NCBI GenBank assembly: GCA_964525495.1 | Contig: CAZGHS010000010.1 | Span: forward strand, 1 to 51,370 | DNA from: CAZGHS01 sp964525495 | Lineage (GTDB): Bacteria > Patescibacteriota > Microgenomatia > JALYQM01 | DNA: 51,370 nucleotides | Direction of reading: 5' to 3' | Shown here: piece by piece, positions 15,073-22,708 of the stretch | Layout: every line of letters begins with the position of its first letter | How positions within the stretch are numbered: position 1 is the stretch's first letter | Notes under the pieces: generated by a model | What the model was told of the DNA's origin: nothing | The model's input: only the letters and a program-made list of their open reading frames with translations | The model's database searches: none | Made by a program: the position numbers and the translations under genes

Positions 15073-16716
15073 TTAGTAATCCATTCCACCCATGCCGCCC
15101 ATTCCTGGCATGCCACCACCACCTGGTGCTGCTGATTTCTCTTCTGGAACTTCAGTGATGAGTACTTCAGTTGTGAGGATCATTTCTGCAACTGAAACTG
15201 CATTTTGAAGTGCAGAGCGAGTTACTTTAACTGGGTCAACTACGCCGTCTTTGATGAGGTCAACGAATTGTTGTGAAATTACGTTGTATCCGTAGTTTGG
15301 ATCTGAATTTTTGAGAACTTCTCGAAGCGCCCAGCCTGCGTCTTCGCCTGCATTTTGGAGTAAACGAGTGAATGGCTGTTTGAGTGCGTCTTTGAGAATG
15401 TTGTATCCAATCTGTTCGTCCTGAGTTGCACCTTTTACGTTCTCAAGTGCTTTGGAGGCGCGGAGCAAGGAAACTTCTCCACCTGGTACTACTCCCTCTT
15501 CTACCGCTGCTTTGGTTGCTGCAACTGCGTCGATAACTCTTTCTTTCTTTTCTTTGAGCGCGATTTCTGTTGGAGCTCCGACTTGGATGACTGCAACGCC
15601 ACCTGTGAGTTTTGCGAGTCTCTCCTGCAACTTTTCTTTATCGAAGTCTGAAGTGCTTGCTACTAATTCTTGCTTGATCTGATTGACGCGAGCTTCGATA
15701 TCTTGCTGTGCGCCCTTTCCACCGACGATGACTGTTTCGTCTTTGGATGCTGTAACACGATCAGCGCGACCGAGATCTTCAATGGTTGCTGAGTCTAATT
15801 TGCGGCCGAGATCTTCTGTAATAACTGTTGCGCCTGTTAATGCTGCGATGTCTGCAAGCATTGCTTTGCGGCGGTCACCGAATCCTGGAGCTTTGACAAC
15901 GAGTGCGTTGAAAGTCCCGCGGATTTTGTTAACGATGAGTGTTGCGAGTGCTTCACCATCGACGTCGTCAGCGATAATTACTAAGTTCTTTGAAACCTTA
16001 ACGAATTGCTCGAGGAAAGGTAACAGATCTGCCATTGTTGAGATCTTTTTGTCTGTGATGAGGATGTATGCGTCAGTGATTGATGACTCCATGCGTCCTG
16101 TATCTGTAACGAAATATGCTGAGACATATCCTTTGTCGAAGAGCATGCCTTCTTTATAGTCGAGGGTTAGCTCGAGACCTTTTGATTCTTCTACTGTGAT
16201 AACTCCGTCTTTGCCGACTTTGTTAAGCGCTTCAGCGATGAGTTTACCGATTTCTGAATCACCAGCAGAGATTGTTGCAACTTGTTCTACTGCGTTGCCT
16301 GAAACGTCTTTTTTCATTTTCATAAGCTCGTCAGTAACGAGTTGTGTACCTTTTTGAAGTCTTGTGCGGATCATCATTGGGTTAGCGCCTGCTGCCATAG
16401 CTTTGAGTCCTGATGTTACCACTGCTTGTGCAAGCACTGTAGCTGTTGTTGTACCGTCTCCTGCTACGTCTGCTGTCTTGGATGCTGCTTCTTTGAGAAG
16501 CTGTGCGCCCATGTTTTCATATGGGTCAGAGAGTTCGATTTCTTTTGCTACTGAAACACCGTCATGTAATACTGTTGGTGGTCCGTACTTTTTGTCGATT
16601 GCAACGTTGCGGCCGCGTGGACCGAGTGTTGTTGCAACTGCGTCGGTAAGCTTATTGATGCCGCGAAGCAATGCTTGCTGTGCTTCGTCTTTGAATATTA
16701 TTTGTTTGGCTGCCAT
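15073..16716 (-). CDS. groL: Chaperonin GroEL
   Basis: The 60-kDa chaperonin subunit: ATP-driven folding cage with GroES. Full length (547) and typical sequence, for example GPRGRNVAIDKKYGPPTVLHDG, the ATP-site GDGTTTATVLAQ, and the flexible GGM-rich tail (PGMGGMGGMDY). AAAGGAG lies upstream of the ATG. It is the last gene of the groES - small gene - groEL unit. The upstream spacing is 18 bases to the stop of the small gene. Confidence 0.99.
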   Translation of the reverse strand: MAAKQIIFKDEAQQALLRGINKLTDAVATTLGPRGRNVAIDKKYGPPTVLHDGVSVAKEIELSDPYENMGAQLLKEAASKTADVAGDGTTTATVLAQAVVTSGLKAMAAGANPMMIRTRLQKGTQLVTDELMKMKKDVSGNAVEQVATISAGDSEIGKLIAEALNKVGKDGVITVEESKGLELTLDYKEGMLFDKGYVSAYFVTDTGRMESSITDAYILITDKKISTMADLLPFLEQFVKVSKNLVIIADDVDGEALATLIVNKIRGTFNALVVKAPGFGDRRKAMLADIAALTGATVITEDLGRKLDSATIEDLGRADRVTASKDETVIVGGKGAQQDIEARVNQIKQELVASTSDFDKEKLQERLAKLTGGVAVIQVGAPTEIALKEKKERVIDAVAATKAAVEEGVVPGGEVSLLRASKALENVKGATQDEQIGYNILKDALKQPFTRLLQNAGEDAGWALREVLKNSDPNYGYNVISQQFVDLIKDGVVDPVKVTRSALQNAVSVAEMILTTEVLITEVPEEKSAAPGGGGMPGMGGMGGMDY

Positions 16717-16734
16717 AGTTTACATTTCTCCTTT

Positions 16735-16923
16735 TTAGTATTTTACTTTTGTTCCTCTAATTGTTGCTGGCTTCGGTACTCTTTTTACTTCCCATTTATC
16801 AAGAGATCCCTTGCCCTTCGTGGCTCCATACTGGAGTCCTGTCTCTCGTGTTTTTTTACTTGCTAAGTCTGCTGCTTCATTCATATCTAATCCATCTGAT
16901 GAAGTGGTTTCTTTTTGAGTCAT
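16735..16923 (-). CDS. Small protein of unknown function between groES and groEL (62 aa)
   Basis: Begins 5 bases after the groES stop and ends 18 bases before groEL, filling a space that is normally empty. The protein is charged, with no membrane segment. It has an acidic N-terminal helix (DMNEAADLASKKTRE) and a basic C-terminal half (DKWEVKRVPKPATIRG). No strong ribosome site is seen, so it is probably translated by coupling. No family is recognised. Its position predicts co-expression with the chaperonin. Confidence 0.65.
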   Translation of the reverse strand: MTQKETTSSDGLDMNEAADLASKKTRETGLQYGATKGKGSLDKWEVKRVPKPATIRGTKVKY

Positions 16924-16928
16924 AAATA

Positions 16929-17231
16929 TTATTTACCTGCTACTGCGATGATGTCGTCGAATTTAATGAATTTATAATCTGTTCCGTCTTCGTCTTTATA
17001 CTCTTCCCCACCCCACTTTGCGAATAAGACTGTGTCGCCTACTTTTGCGGAGCATGTTATTTTTTCACCACTGGTTGAGATTGCGTCTTCGCCGATTGCG
17101 AGAACTTCACCTTCTTGAGGTTTTTCTTTGTTTGCAGTGTCAGGGAGATATATTCCTCCTGCAGTTTTGTCGTCTTTTTTGAGCGGTTTGACGAGAATTC
17201 TTCCGCGTGTTGGCATGAACTTAAGTGCCAT
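16929..17231 (-). CDS. groS: Co-chaperonin GroES
   Basis: The 10-kDa lid of GroEL. 100 residues with the usual beta-barrel and mobile loop (TAGGIYLPDTANKEKPQEG) and the conserved VLAIGE and VLFAKWGGEEYK segments. A strong AGGAGG lies before the ATG. A sigma70-type promoter and a degenerate CIRCE are just upstream. Confidence 0.98.
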   Translation of the reverse strand: MALKFMPTRGRILVKPLKKDDKTAGGIYLPDTANKEKPQEGEVLAIGEDAISTSGEKITCSAKVGDTVLFAKWGGEEYKDEDGTDYKFIKFDDIIAVAGK

Positions 17232-17267
17232 ACTGTAGCCTCCTATTATTGATAATAATTAGTAACG

Positions 17268-17298
17268 AAAATAAAAAGCCAATTACTTTTAGCAATTG
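17268..17298 (-). terminator. Hairpin with T run in the groES leader
   Basis: On the minus strand CAATTGC (loop TAAAA) GTAATTG, then GGCTTTTTATTTT. It overlaps the distal half of the CIRCE-like operator and lies after the predicted groES start. It may end the transcript of the upstream lipoprotein gene or act as an attenuator. Confidence 0.55.
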
Positions 17299-17342
17299 AC
17301 AGTGTCGAGTGATATTTTGTCAGAATTCCAGTCTACTGTCAA
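17289..17342 (-). promoter_or_regulatory. groES promoter with degenerate CIRCE operator
   Basis: TTGACA (17337-17342), 17 bases, CAAAAT (17314-17319). The -35 overlaps the stop codon of the upstream gene. Just downstream, TTAGCAATT - 9 bases - GAGTGATAT (17289-17315) keeps the 9-9-9 geometry of CIRCE, with 6/9 and 7/9 matches. It suggests HrcA-type heat-shock control. Confidence 0.6.
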
Positions 17343-18595
17343 GGGGATTTTCTGCTTATTTTGTATTTCGTATAGATTTTCTGGAGCTCCGGAGTTGCTT
17401 CTTCCGGATCTAATCCTTCTCTTCCCTGTAAGAAAAGTCGCTTGTATATATTGATTAATTGTTGATTAAGTTCTTCGTTAAAGGTTTTATCTGACATGTA
17501 TGTAGATTTAGCCACGGGAGCCGTGGCGAGAATCCCACCGAGGATTTCGTTGTCTTGGATTTCTGATGCAAGATCGGTGCGAGAGTATGGTTCGCCGAAC
17601 AGACGTGTCTTGCCTTGAATACTGTAGAGTCTTTGCTGATTTTCTTTGGATGCCAGGAAGGCAATAAATTTCCAAGCTTCGAGTTGTTTATTTTTGTCTA
17701 TACTACTCGCAACGCCTTCTGCAAAATAGCTGGCCAGACCCACCCTAGGACCTGGCACTTGTGGAATTGGTGCGACTGCGAATTGAAGCTGTGGATTTTT
17801 TGCTTGAATTTCGAAGGCTGTCCAGGAAGTACCAAATATCATGGCTACCTTGCCTTGCGCAAAGGCGTCGGTAGAACCAACCATAGACTCACTCCATACT
17901 TCATGTTCGTTTATGAAGTCTGTATAAAATTTGAGAGCTGTTTCTGTTTCTTGAACTGTACTATCTGGCATACTGAGCGATGCGTTTTGTTGCAGCATTA
18001 ATAGTGCGAAGATATCGCTCCAATAATCTACGTTTTGTGTTGATCCCATAGCGATGCCACCGACGTCTAATTTCTCGTTAGTATCTGTTTTAAGCTGTAT
18101 CGCAGTGTCGACAATATCACTCCATGTTTCTGGAGGCTTGCTGAGTCCGCCTTGTTTAAAAATATCCTTGTTGTAATAAAGACCAAGACCGTCATACATG
18201 AGCGGAATACCATAGTACCCACTGGTTGCTTTGAGATCGCTTTGGACTACTGGATAGAATGTTTTGGTGTAATCGAGCTGGGTGACGATGCTTTGTGGGG
18301 TGACTGCGAGGACTGGCTTGAGTGCGGGAGTCCAAGAGTTGTGGAATCTAAACATATCTGGTCCGTTTTCTTTGCCAGCACGAGCTACGAGTTGTGCGCT
18401 GTAATCTTTAAGTCCTCTGCGAGTGTAGTTGATCGTGATATTTGGATTGGCTGTTTGGTACTCATTAATAAGTTCTGTCATGTTTTCATTGGGCTCATAG
18501 ACGCCCCAATATTCTAGGGTATATTTAGGCGCTTCTTTGGGTGTACATGCAGTGAAAACGAAGGCAATGAGGAAGAGATATATGAGCTTTTTCAT
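17339..18595 (-). CDS. Extracellular solute-binding lipoprotein (family 1, sugar-type)
   Basis: The signal peptide ends in a lipobox with Cys at residue 17 (FVFTAC). The mature protein is a typical family 1 periplasmic binding protein: YTLEYWGVYEP, an IPLMYDGLGLYYNKD segment, a FAQGKVAMIFGTSWT segment and a C-terminal WKFIAFLASKENQQ segment. It would capture sugars or oligosaccharides for an ABC importer. No permease or ATPase genes lie nearby, so it is an orphan here. The start has TATAAT 8 bases upstream and no ribosome site. Confidence 0.92.
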   Translation of the reverse strand: MKKLIYLFLIAFVFTACTPKEAPKYTLEYWGVYEPNENMTELINEYQTANPNITINYTRRGLKDYSAQLVARAGKENGPDMFRFHNSWTPALKPVLAVTPQSIVTQLDYTKTFYPVVQSDLKATSGYYGIPLMYDGLGLYYNKDIFKQGGLSKPPETWSDIVDTAIQLKTDTNEKLDVGGIAMGSTQNVDYWSDIFALLMLQQNASLSMPDSTVQETETALKFYTDFINEHEVWSESMVGSTDAFAQGKVAMIFGTSWTAFEIQAKNPQLQFAVAPIPQVPGPRVGLASYFAEGVASSIDKNKQLEAWKFIAFLASKENQQRLYSIQGKTRLFGEPYSRTDLASEIQDNEILGGILATAPVAKSTYMSDKTFNEELNQQLINIYKRLFLQGREGLDPEEATPELQKIYTKYKISRKSP

Positions 18596-18603
18596 TTATG
18601 AAT

Positions 18604-18609
18604 ATTATA
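18604..18609 (-). promoter_or_regulatory. -10 of the solute-binding lipoprotein gene (leaderless)
   Basis: TATAAT on the minus strand, 8 bases before the ATG at 18595. No Shine-Dalgarno. Confidence 0.5.
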
Positions 18610-18646
18610 TAGGATTATGGGAACAATGCCTATGTATAAACTTTGG

Positions 18647-18675
18647 TTGAGTTTGGGTTCGCGTTCTTGTAGAAT
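18647..18675 (+). promoter_or_regulatory. Promoter of the VanW-family gene
   Basis: TTGAGT (18647-18652), 17 bases, TAGAAT (18670-18675). The start would be at about 18682, only 3 bases before ATG 18685. Confidence 0.55.
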
Positions 18676-18684
18676 GGGGTGACG

Positions 18685-20484
18685 ATGTCTTCTTCATGGA
18701 AAAAGTTCCGCACCACGATTCATAAAAAGAAAGCTGTGTTCATTCCCCTCTTCACGGTAGTTGGTGTGTTTGTGCTGGTGGGCGTGGGAATTGGTGTGTT
18801 TGAGTTAATGTACATGAATCGGATTTATCCGCATGTATATTTTGACTCTATTGCATTGGGTGGAAAAACAGTTTCTGAGGCTTCCGCGATCATTCGTAAA
18901 GAGACAGATGCGAAAATGCAGCTTGATATTGCGTTTACACTTCCCCAAGGAGAGACTGCGTCTGTGGGTCGCGTGGCAGACTATGCTAGTTATGATGTAG
19001 ATAAAACAGCACAGCATGCCTATGCGCTTGGACGCAGTGGAAGTATTGGTGCTCAAGTTAATGAAAGAACTGGATTATTGCGGTATAGCAAACATGTTGC
19101 TCCTGTGTATGCATATAATAGAGCAGATTTCGAACAGAAGTTCACTGAGACATTTCGCCCGTTTCAGAAACCTGTTGTGAATGCTGGACTGGTGTTAAAT
19201 GGTGAGAACTTGAAAGTTACTCCAGCGCAAAGCGGCATGGTGGCTGATCAAGGTGCTGCTGTTGGAGAGTTTGAGCGTTTCCTAGCTTTTCAGAGAGAGT
19301 CCCCTTCTATTAGTATTACCGTTGCTCCAAAAGATCCGGAGATAACTGACGCTGAGGCAGCTCGGGTTGCAAATGATGTACAACGTGCGCTGTCTCGCCC
19401 ATTAACGCTTTCTTCTACACAGATATCAGGTAGTACATGGAACCTGACCCGTGAGCAGCTTTTTTCATTAATTGAATTACAAAAAGAGAATGATCGAATT
19501 GCTCCACGAGTGGTGGATTATAAGGTGGCTTCGTGGTCAGGACAGATTGCACAGTTAGTGAATCGTGATCCTGTGGATGCAAAGTTTGAGTTTGCTGGAG
19601 ATCGTGTAGGTCAGTTTGAACCGGCACAACCTGGATTGGAACTGGATACTGTTGCGTTAACACAGAAAATTTCTGAGCATGTATTTAATCTTTCTTTGCC
19701 AGCTACTGTTGAGATTCCACTTAAGGTGACCCAGCCTGCTTTGTCGACTGAGAATGTGAATAATTACGGTATTAAGGAGTTGGTTGCGACTGGTAAATCT
19801 AAATTTAAAGGTTCGCCTGCTGGGCGTATACATAATCTGGCTTTGGCTTCGAGTAAATTGAATGGTGTGTTGATTGCTCCTGATGAAGTTTTCTCTATGT
19901 ATAAAGTGGTGGGTGAAGTGGAACAGTCTACTGGGTATCAGGATGCATTTATTATTAAAGATGGCCGTACTGTGCCTGGTGTCGGTGGTGGTTTGTGTCA
20001 GGTATCGACTACATTGTTCCGCGCTGCGTTGAATGCGGGGCTTCCTATAGTTGAACGACATCAGCATGCTTACCGCGTGTATTATTACGAACAGGATTCA
20101 CCAGCTGGTGTAGATGCTGCAGTGTATTTCCCTTCTTGGGATTTTAAATTTAAGAATGATACAGGCAACTATTTATTACTTCAAACAAAAGTAGATACAA
20201 AAGCAATGACAGCTGAGTTTAATCTATATGGTGTGAAAGATGGACGAACTGTGGATATTGGTAAGCCTGTTTTGACAAACCAGACTCCTCCTCCACCTGA
20301 GTTGCGTGTTGATGATCCTACTTTGGCTCGTGGACAGGAAAATGAAGTAGATCATGCAGTGTGGGGTGCTGATGCACAGTTTGGGAGAAAAGTGTTTAAA
20401 GATGGTAAAGAACATCTGAATGATACGTTTAAGAGTAAGTACAAGGCGTGGCAGAGAGTGGTGATGGTGGGAGTGAAGGATTAG
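18685..20484 (+). CDS. VanW-family envelope protein with peptidoglycan-binding-like region
   Basis: One N-terminal membrane helix (about 17-40), then about 320 residues resembling the PG_binding_4/YoaR repeats often found before VanW. A VanW domain follows at about 370-500, with the hallmark GRIHNLALASSKLNG, FSMYKVVG and GGGLCQVSTTLFRAAL segments. A short C-terminal tail is charged. The exact role of VanW proteins is unknown; they are linked to wall binding and, in some operons, to vancomycin resistance. GTG 18679 is also possible, but the promoter position favours ATG 18685. It converges on a 56-residue gene with a 4-base overlap. Confidence 0.9.
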   Translation: MSSSWKKFRTTIHKKKAVFIPLFTVVGVFVLVGVGIGVFELMYMNRIYPHVYFDSIALGGKTVSEASAIIRKETDAKMQLDIAFTLPQGETASVGRVADYASYDVDKTAQHAYALGRSGSIGAQVNERTGLLRYSKHVAPVYAYNRADFEQKFTETFRPFQKPVVNAGLVLNGENLKVTPAQSGMVADQGAAVGEFERFLAFQRESPSISITVAPKDPEITDAEAARVANDVQRALSRPLTLSSTQISGSTWNLTREQLFSLIELQKENDRIAPRVVDYKVASWSGQIAQLVNRDPVDAKFEFAGDRVGQFEPAQPGLELDTVALTQKISEHVFNLSLPATVEIPLKVTQPALSTENVNNYGIKELVATGKSKFKGSPAGRIHNLALASSKLNGVLIAPDEVFSMYKVVGEVEQSTGYQDAFIIKDGRTVPGVGGGLCQVSTTLFRAALNAGLPIVERHQHAYRVYYYEQDSPAGVDAAVYFPSWDFKFKNDTGNYLLLQTKVDTKAMTAEFNLYGVKDGRTVDIGKPVLTNQTPPPPELRVDDPTLARGQENEVDHAVWGADAQFGRKVFKDGKEHLNDTFKSKYKAWQRVVMVGVKD

Positions 20485-20651
20485 GCTGTAGACTGATCTG
20501 AGGTGTCTTTCTTATCTTTAGGATCTATCGTTCGGCGCAACTTTTCAAGCTTTTCGACCGCTTCTTCAACTACTGTTTCTCCGTCGCCAGATTTTGGTTT
20601 TTGCTTTTTTTTGCGCTTTCCTTCTTCTTTTATTTGCTCTGGTGTTCTCAT
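20481..20651 (-). CDS. Small charged protein (56 aa), end of the protease-nuclease operon
   Basis: Too short for most gene callers. Its ATG (20651-20649) overlaps the stop of the 306-residue gene (ATGA), so translation is probably coupled. The product is very lysine-rich at the N-terminus (KEEGKRKKKQKPK), then a short amphipathic helix (VVEEAVEKLEKLRRTID), then an acidic/polar tail. It has no membrane segment. No family is recognised. The order suggests a small partner of the upstream proteins. Confidence 0.6.
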   Translation of the reverse strand: MRTPEQIKEEGKRKKKQKPKSGDGETVVEEAVEKLEKLRRTIDPKDKKDTSDQSTA

Positions 20652-21568
20652 ATAAACTCTCTTTCTAGGTATTGTTTGACCTTCTGATCTAATGATCCAT
20701 CCATATTTACCATAATTGGTTCAATGTATAGTGTGGCTGATTCGAGACTTTCTCGCTTCTCCTTATTTTTCTTTTGAAGTGCTTCTATGTTGCCTTTATA
20801 TTTTTCATCTTCAGCAGATTTTTGATACTGATCTATGACTTTTGGTAACTCGTTATCGTAAAGCCACCAATGTGCATTATGAGATCTAGAGATCTCCGAG
20901 AGGCCTATACCCGATTTCGCGTCTATAAAGAAAACTCGCCCATTAGGTGTAATTGCTAAGAAATCTACGGCATTATTTACATCCCACTGTTTGATTTCGG
21001 CATCGTTTGATGGATCAGGGGCTAAGACTAAACAGCCTTTTTCTTGGAAATGATTCATGAGCGAAGCTTGAACCCTTGCTCCATTAGTTAATGCCTCAAC
21101 TTCTCTAAACACTGCATCATTATTATCTGAAAGTTTCTCTGCGAGTGTAAGGAATACGTTTATACTTTGTTGAAACTGCTCGTCATGGGAATCGTAGGCA
21201 ATTAAAAAATCTTCAGTTAATTGCTGATTAAACTTTGCCCACTGTACTTTGAATTCGGAATCGTTTTTTTCGATCAACATCCGATCACTAAGATCGACGA
21301 AAAAGTTTTGATAAGTATCGAAGAAGTTTTTCAGTTGACCTTGAGCATTTTTTAATTCGCCGGTTGAGACTACACCTGGATCCTCTACCCATTCCATCAT
21401 TCTTACCAAATTACTTCCGCGGTCATTTCCGATATCTTTTTTATAATCTGTTCTGAGGATATGCGTTTGTACATCGGAATATGCTTTGGCAATAGTGTCG
21501 GGTCTGATTTTTGACTCGACTGAGAGATATTCGGGAGTTAAAACTGAGATTGGTTCTTGATCTGACAT
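20648..21568 (-). CDS. PD-(D/E)XK nuclease-like protein (306 aa)
   Basis: The first ~150 residues are helical and charged. Residues 155-220 look like the core of the PD-(D/E)XK fold: a helix with E156/E158, a strand with D202 (VDFLAI), then a strand with D216-A-K218 (VFFIDAKSG). The helical C-terminus ends in a coiled-coil-like segment (EALQKKNKEKRESLE). This would be a restriction-endonuclease-like enzyme, probably acting on nucleic acid; the target is unknown. It lies 45 bases after a metalloprotease-like gene, and TATAAT lies 6 bases before its ATG, so it may also have its own leaderless promoter. I infer the fold by eye only. Confidence 0.6.
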   Translation of the reverse strand: MSDQEPISVLTPEYLSVESKIRPDTIAKAYSDVQTHILRTDYKKDIGNDRGSNLVRMMEWVEDPGVVSTGELKNAQGQLKNFFDTYQNFFVDLSDRMLIEKNDSEFKVQWAKFNQQLTEDFLIAYDSHDEQFQQSINVFLTLAEKLSDNNDAVFREVEALTNGARVQASLMNHFQEKGCLVLAPDPSNDAEIKQWDVNNAVDFLAITPNGRVFFIDAKSGIGLSEISRSHNAHWWLYDNELPKVIDQYQKSAEDEKYKGNIEALQKKNKEKRESLESATLYIEPIMVNMDGSLDQKVKQYLEREFI

Positions 21569-21574
21569 ATTTTT

Positions 21575-21580
21575 ATTATA
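21575..21580 (-). promoter_or_regulatory. -10 of the PD-(D/E)XK-like gene (leaderless)
   Basis: TATAAT on the minus strand ends 6 bases before the ATG at 21568. It lies in the 45-base gap after the metalloprotease-like gene. Confidence 0.55.
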
Positions 21581-21613
21581 CTTTACTTTTCTTCAACTAT
21601 TCTACATTGGTAA

Positions 21614-22708
21614 TTAACTATGCGGTAACGTAGTGATTTCATCCCATGTGCGATTATTACCGAATTTCTTTAAATGTGTGGCTGCAATTTGCATGGCACA
21701 ATGTCTTTGGTATTGTAGGTTTACGTCGTGGGATACTTTTAGAGCTCTTAGATATGTAATGGTGTCTTGCTTGCCTATTTCCAGTGCTTCGAGTTTGTTT
21801 TTTATTGATTGGAGTAAAAGCGAATAGGCTTTTGTATCTTCGTCGTATTGCGCTTGCCGTGTAATGGCAGCGAGCTGTGCGTCGTTATATCCGAGCATGC
21901 GTAGAATCTGGATTTGATTAAATGCTCGTTCTGATACTCCAGCAGGATAGTCCTGATTGTATACGTCTTCTACAAATGATCCTACTTCTCTCCCCTCGTT
22001 TAGTGTGTAGTTGCTTGATGTAGGAGACCCTGCTTCAGCTGCGAAGGCATGAATCTCGAGTAACATTTCATTTGTTTCGTCTTCCTTGAGCCAGTAAAAG
22101 ATAGCTGGTTGCGGATACTGTTCTTTGTGTACGAGCTCGTGGTCAAGCGTTGCTATACCATCAGGAAGTATACCTCTTGTCACAAGATTAAACCAGATTT
22201 CGCGTGGAGTTGGTGGATGTCCAGCGATGTTTATTTGATTGTCTGTGGATATGAACTCACCTGCAGTATCCTCTTTATCTAATTCTTTTCCTCTTTTGGT
22301 GTGTGGTGGATGCCACGCGACTTTTGATTTAAATTTTCCTTTTCTGAGATTCCCCAACATGAGAGCGGGAATGATTTGGGTTTCGTGTAGTTCATTAAAA
22401 TATGTGGTATGCGTGGCAATATCTAGTATGGCTTCCTCGAAACATTGCGTCATGTCTGACGCCGGAACATTGTCTAAACAAAGTTCGGCTATTCCGCGTG
22501 GCATTCCGGCAGTTTCTCTGAGTGTATTTAATCTTTCAGGTATTACGAGTGCTTCTGCTTGGAGTTGGCGGACTGCTGCGCTAGGGTTTTGAATGCCTTT
22601 TAACTTCTCGAATGCGTTGATAACTTCAGCTCTGTATGAATCTGACCACTCCACGGTTGTTTGACCTTCGACTAATGTTGGATCTGGCTGTGAGTACTCT
22701 TTGCTCAT
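21614..22708 (-). CDS. HExxH metalloprotease-like protein (364 aa)
   Basis: The clear zinc-protease motif H190-ELV-H194 lies in TLDHELVHKEQ. A candidate third ligand is E218 in LLEIHAF, 24 residues on, which would make it a minimal gluzincin. There is no signal peptide or membrane helix, so it appears to be cytosolic. The rest is helical. Its ATG directly abuts the stop of the beta-helix gene (TAGATG), so the genes are co-transcribed. The target protein is unknown. Being next to a nuclease-like gene makes a stress or defence role possible, but that is inference. Confidence 0.7.
   Translation of the reverse strand: MSKEYSQPDPTLVEGQTTVEWSDSYRAEVINAFEKLKGIQNPSAAVRQLQAEALVIPERLNTLRETAGMPRGIAELCLDNVPASDMTQCFEEAILDIATHTTYFNELHETQIIPALMLGNLRKGKFKSKVAWHPPHTKRGKELDKEDTAGEFISTDNQINIAGHPPTPREIWFNLVTRGILPDGIATLDHELVHKEQYPQPAIFYWLKEDETNEMLLEIHAFAAEAGSPTSSNYTLNEGREVGSFVEDVYNQDYPAGVSERAFNQIQILRMLGYNDAQLAAITRQAQYDEDTKAYSLLLQSIKNKLEALEIGKQDTITYLRALKVSHDVNLQYQRHCAMQIAATHLKKFGNNRTWDEITTLPHS

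Noticed and set aside
15452..16738. Plus-strand frames inside groEL (up to 158 codons)
   Set aside because: Mirror frames of a highly conserved gene, without ribosome sites or domains.
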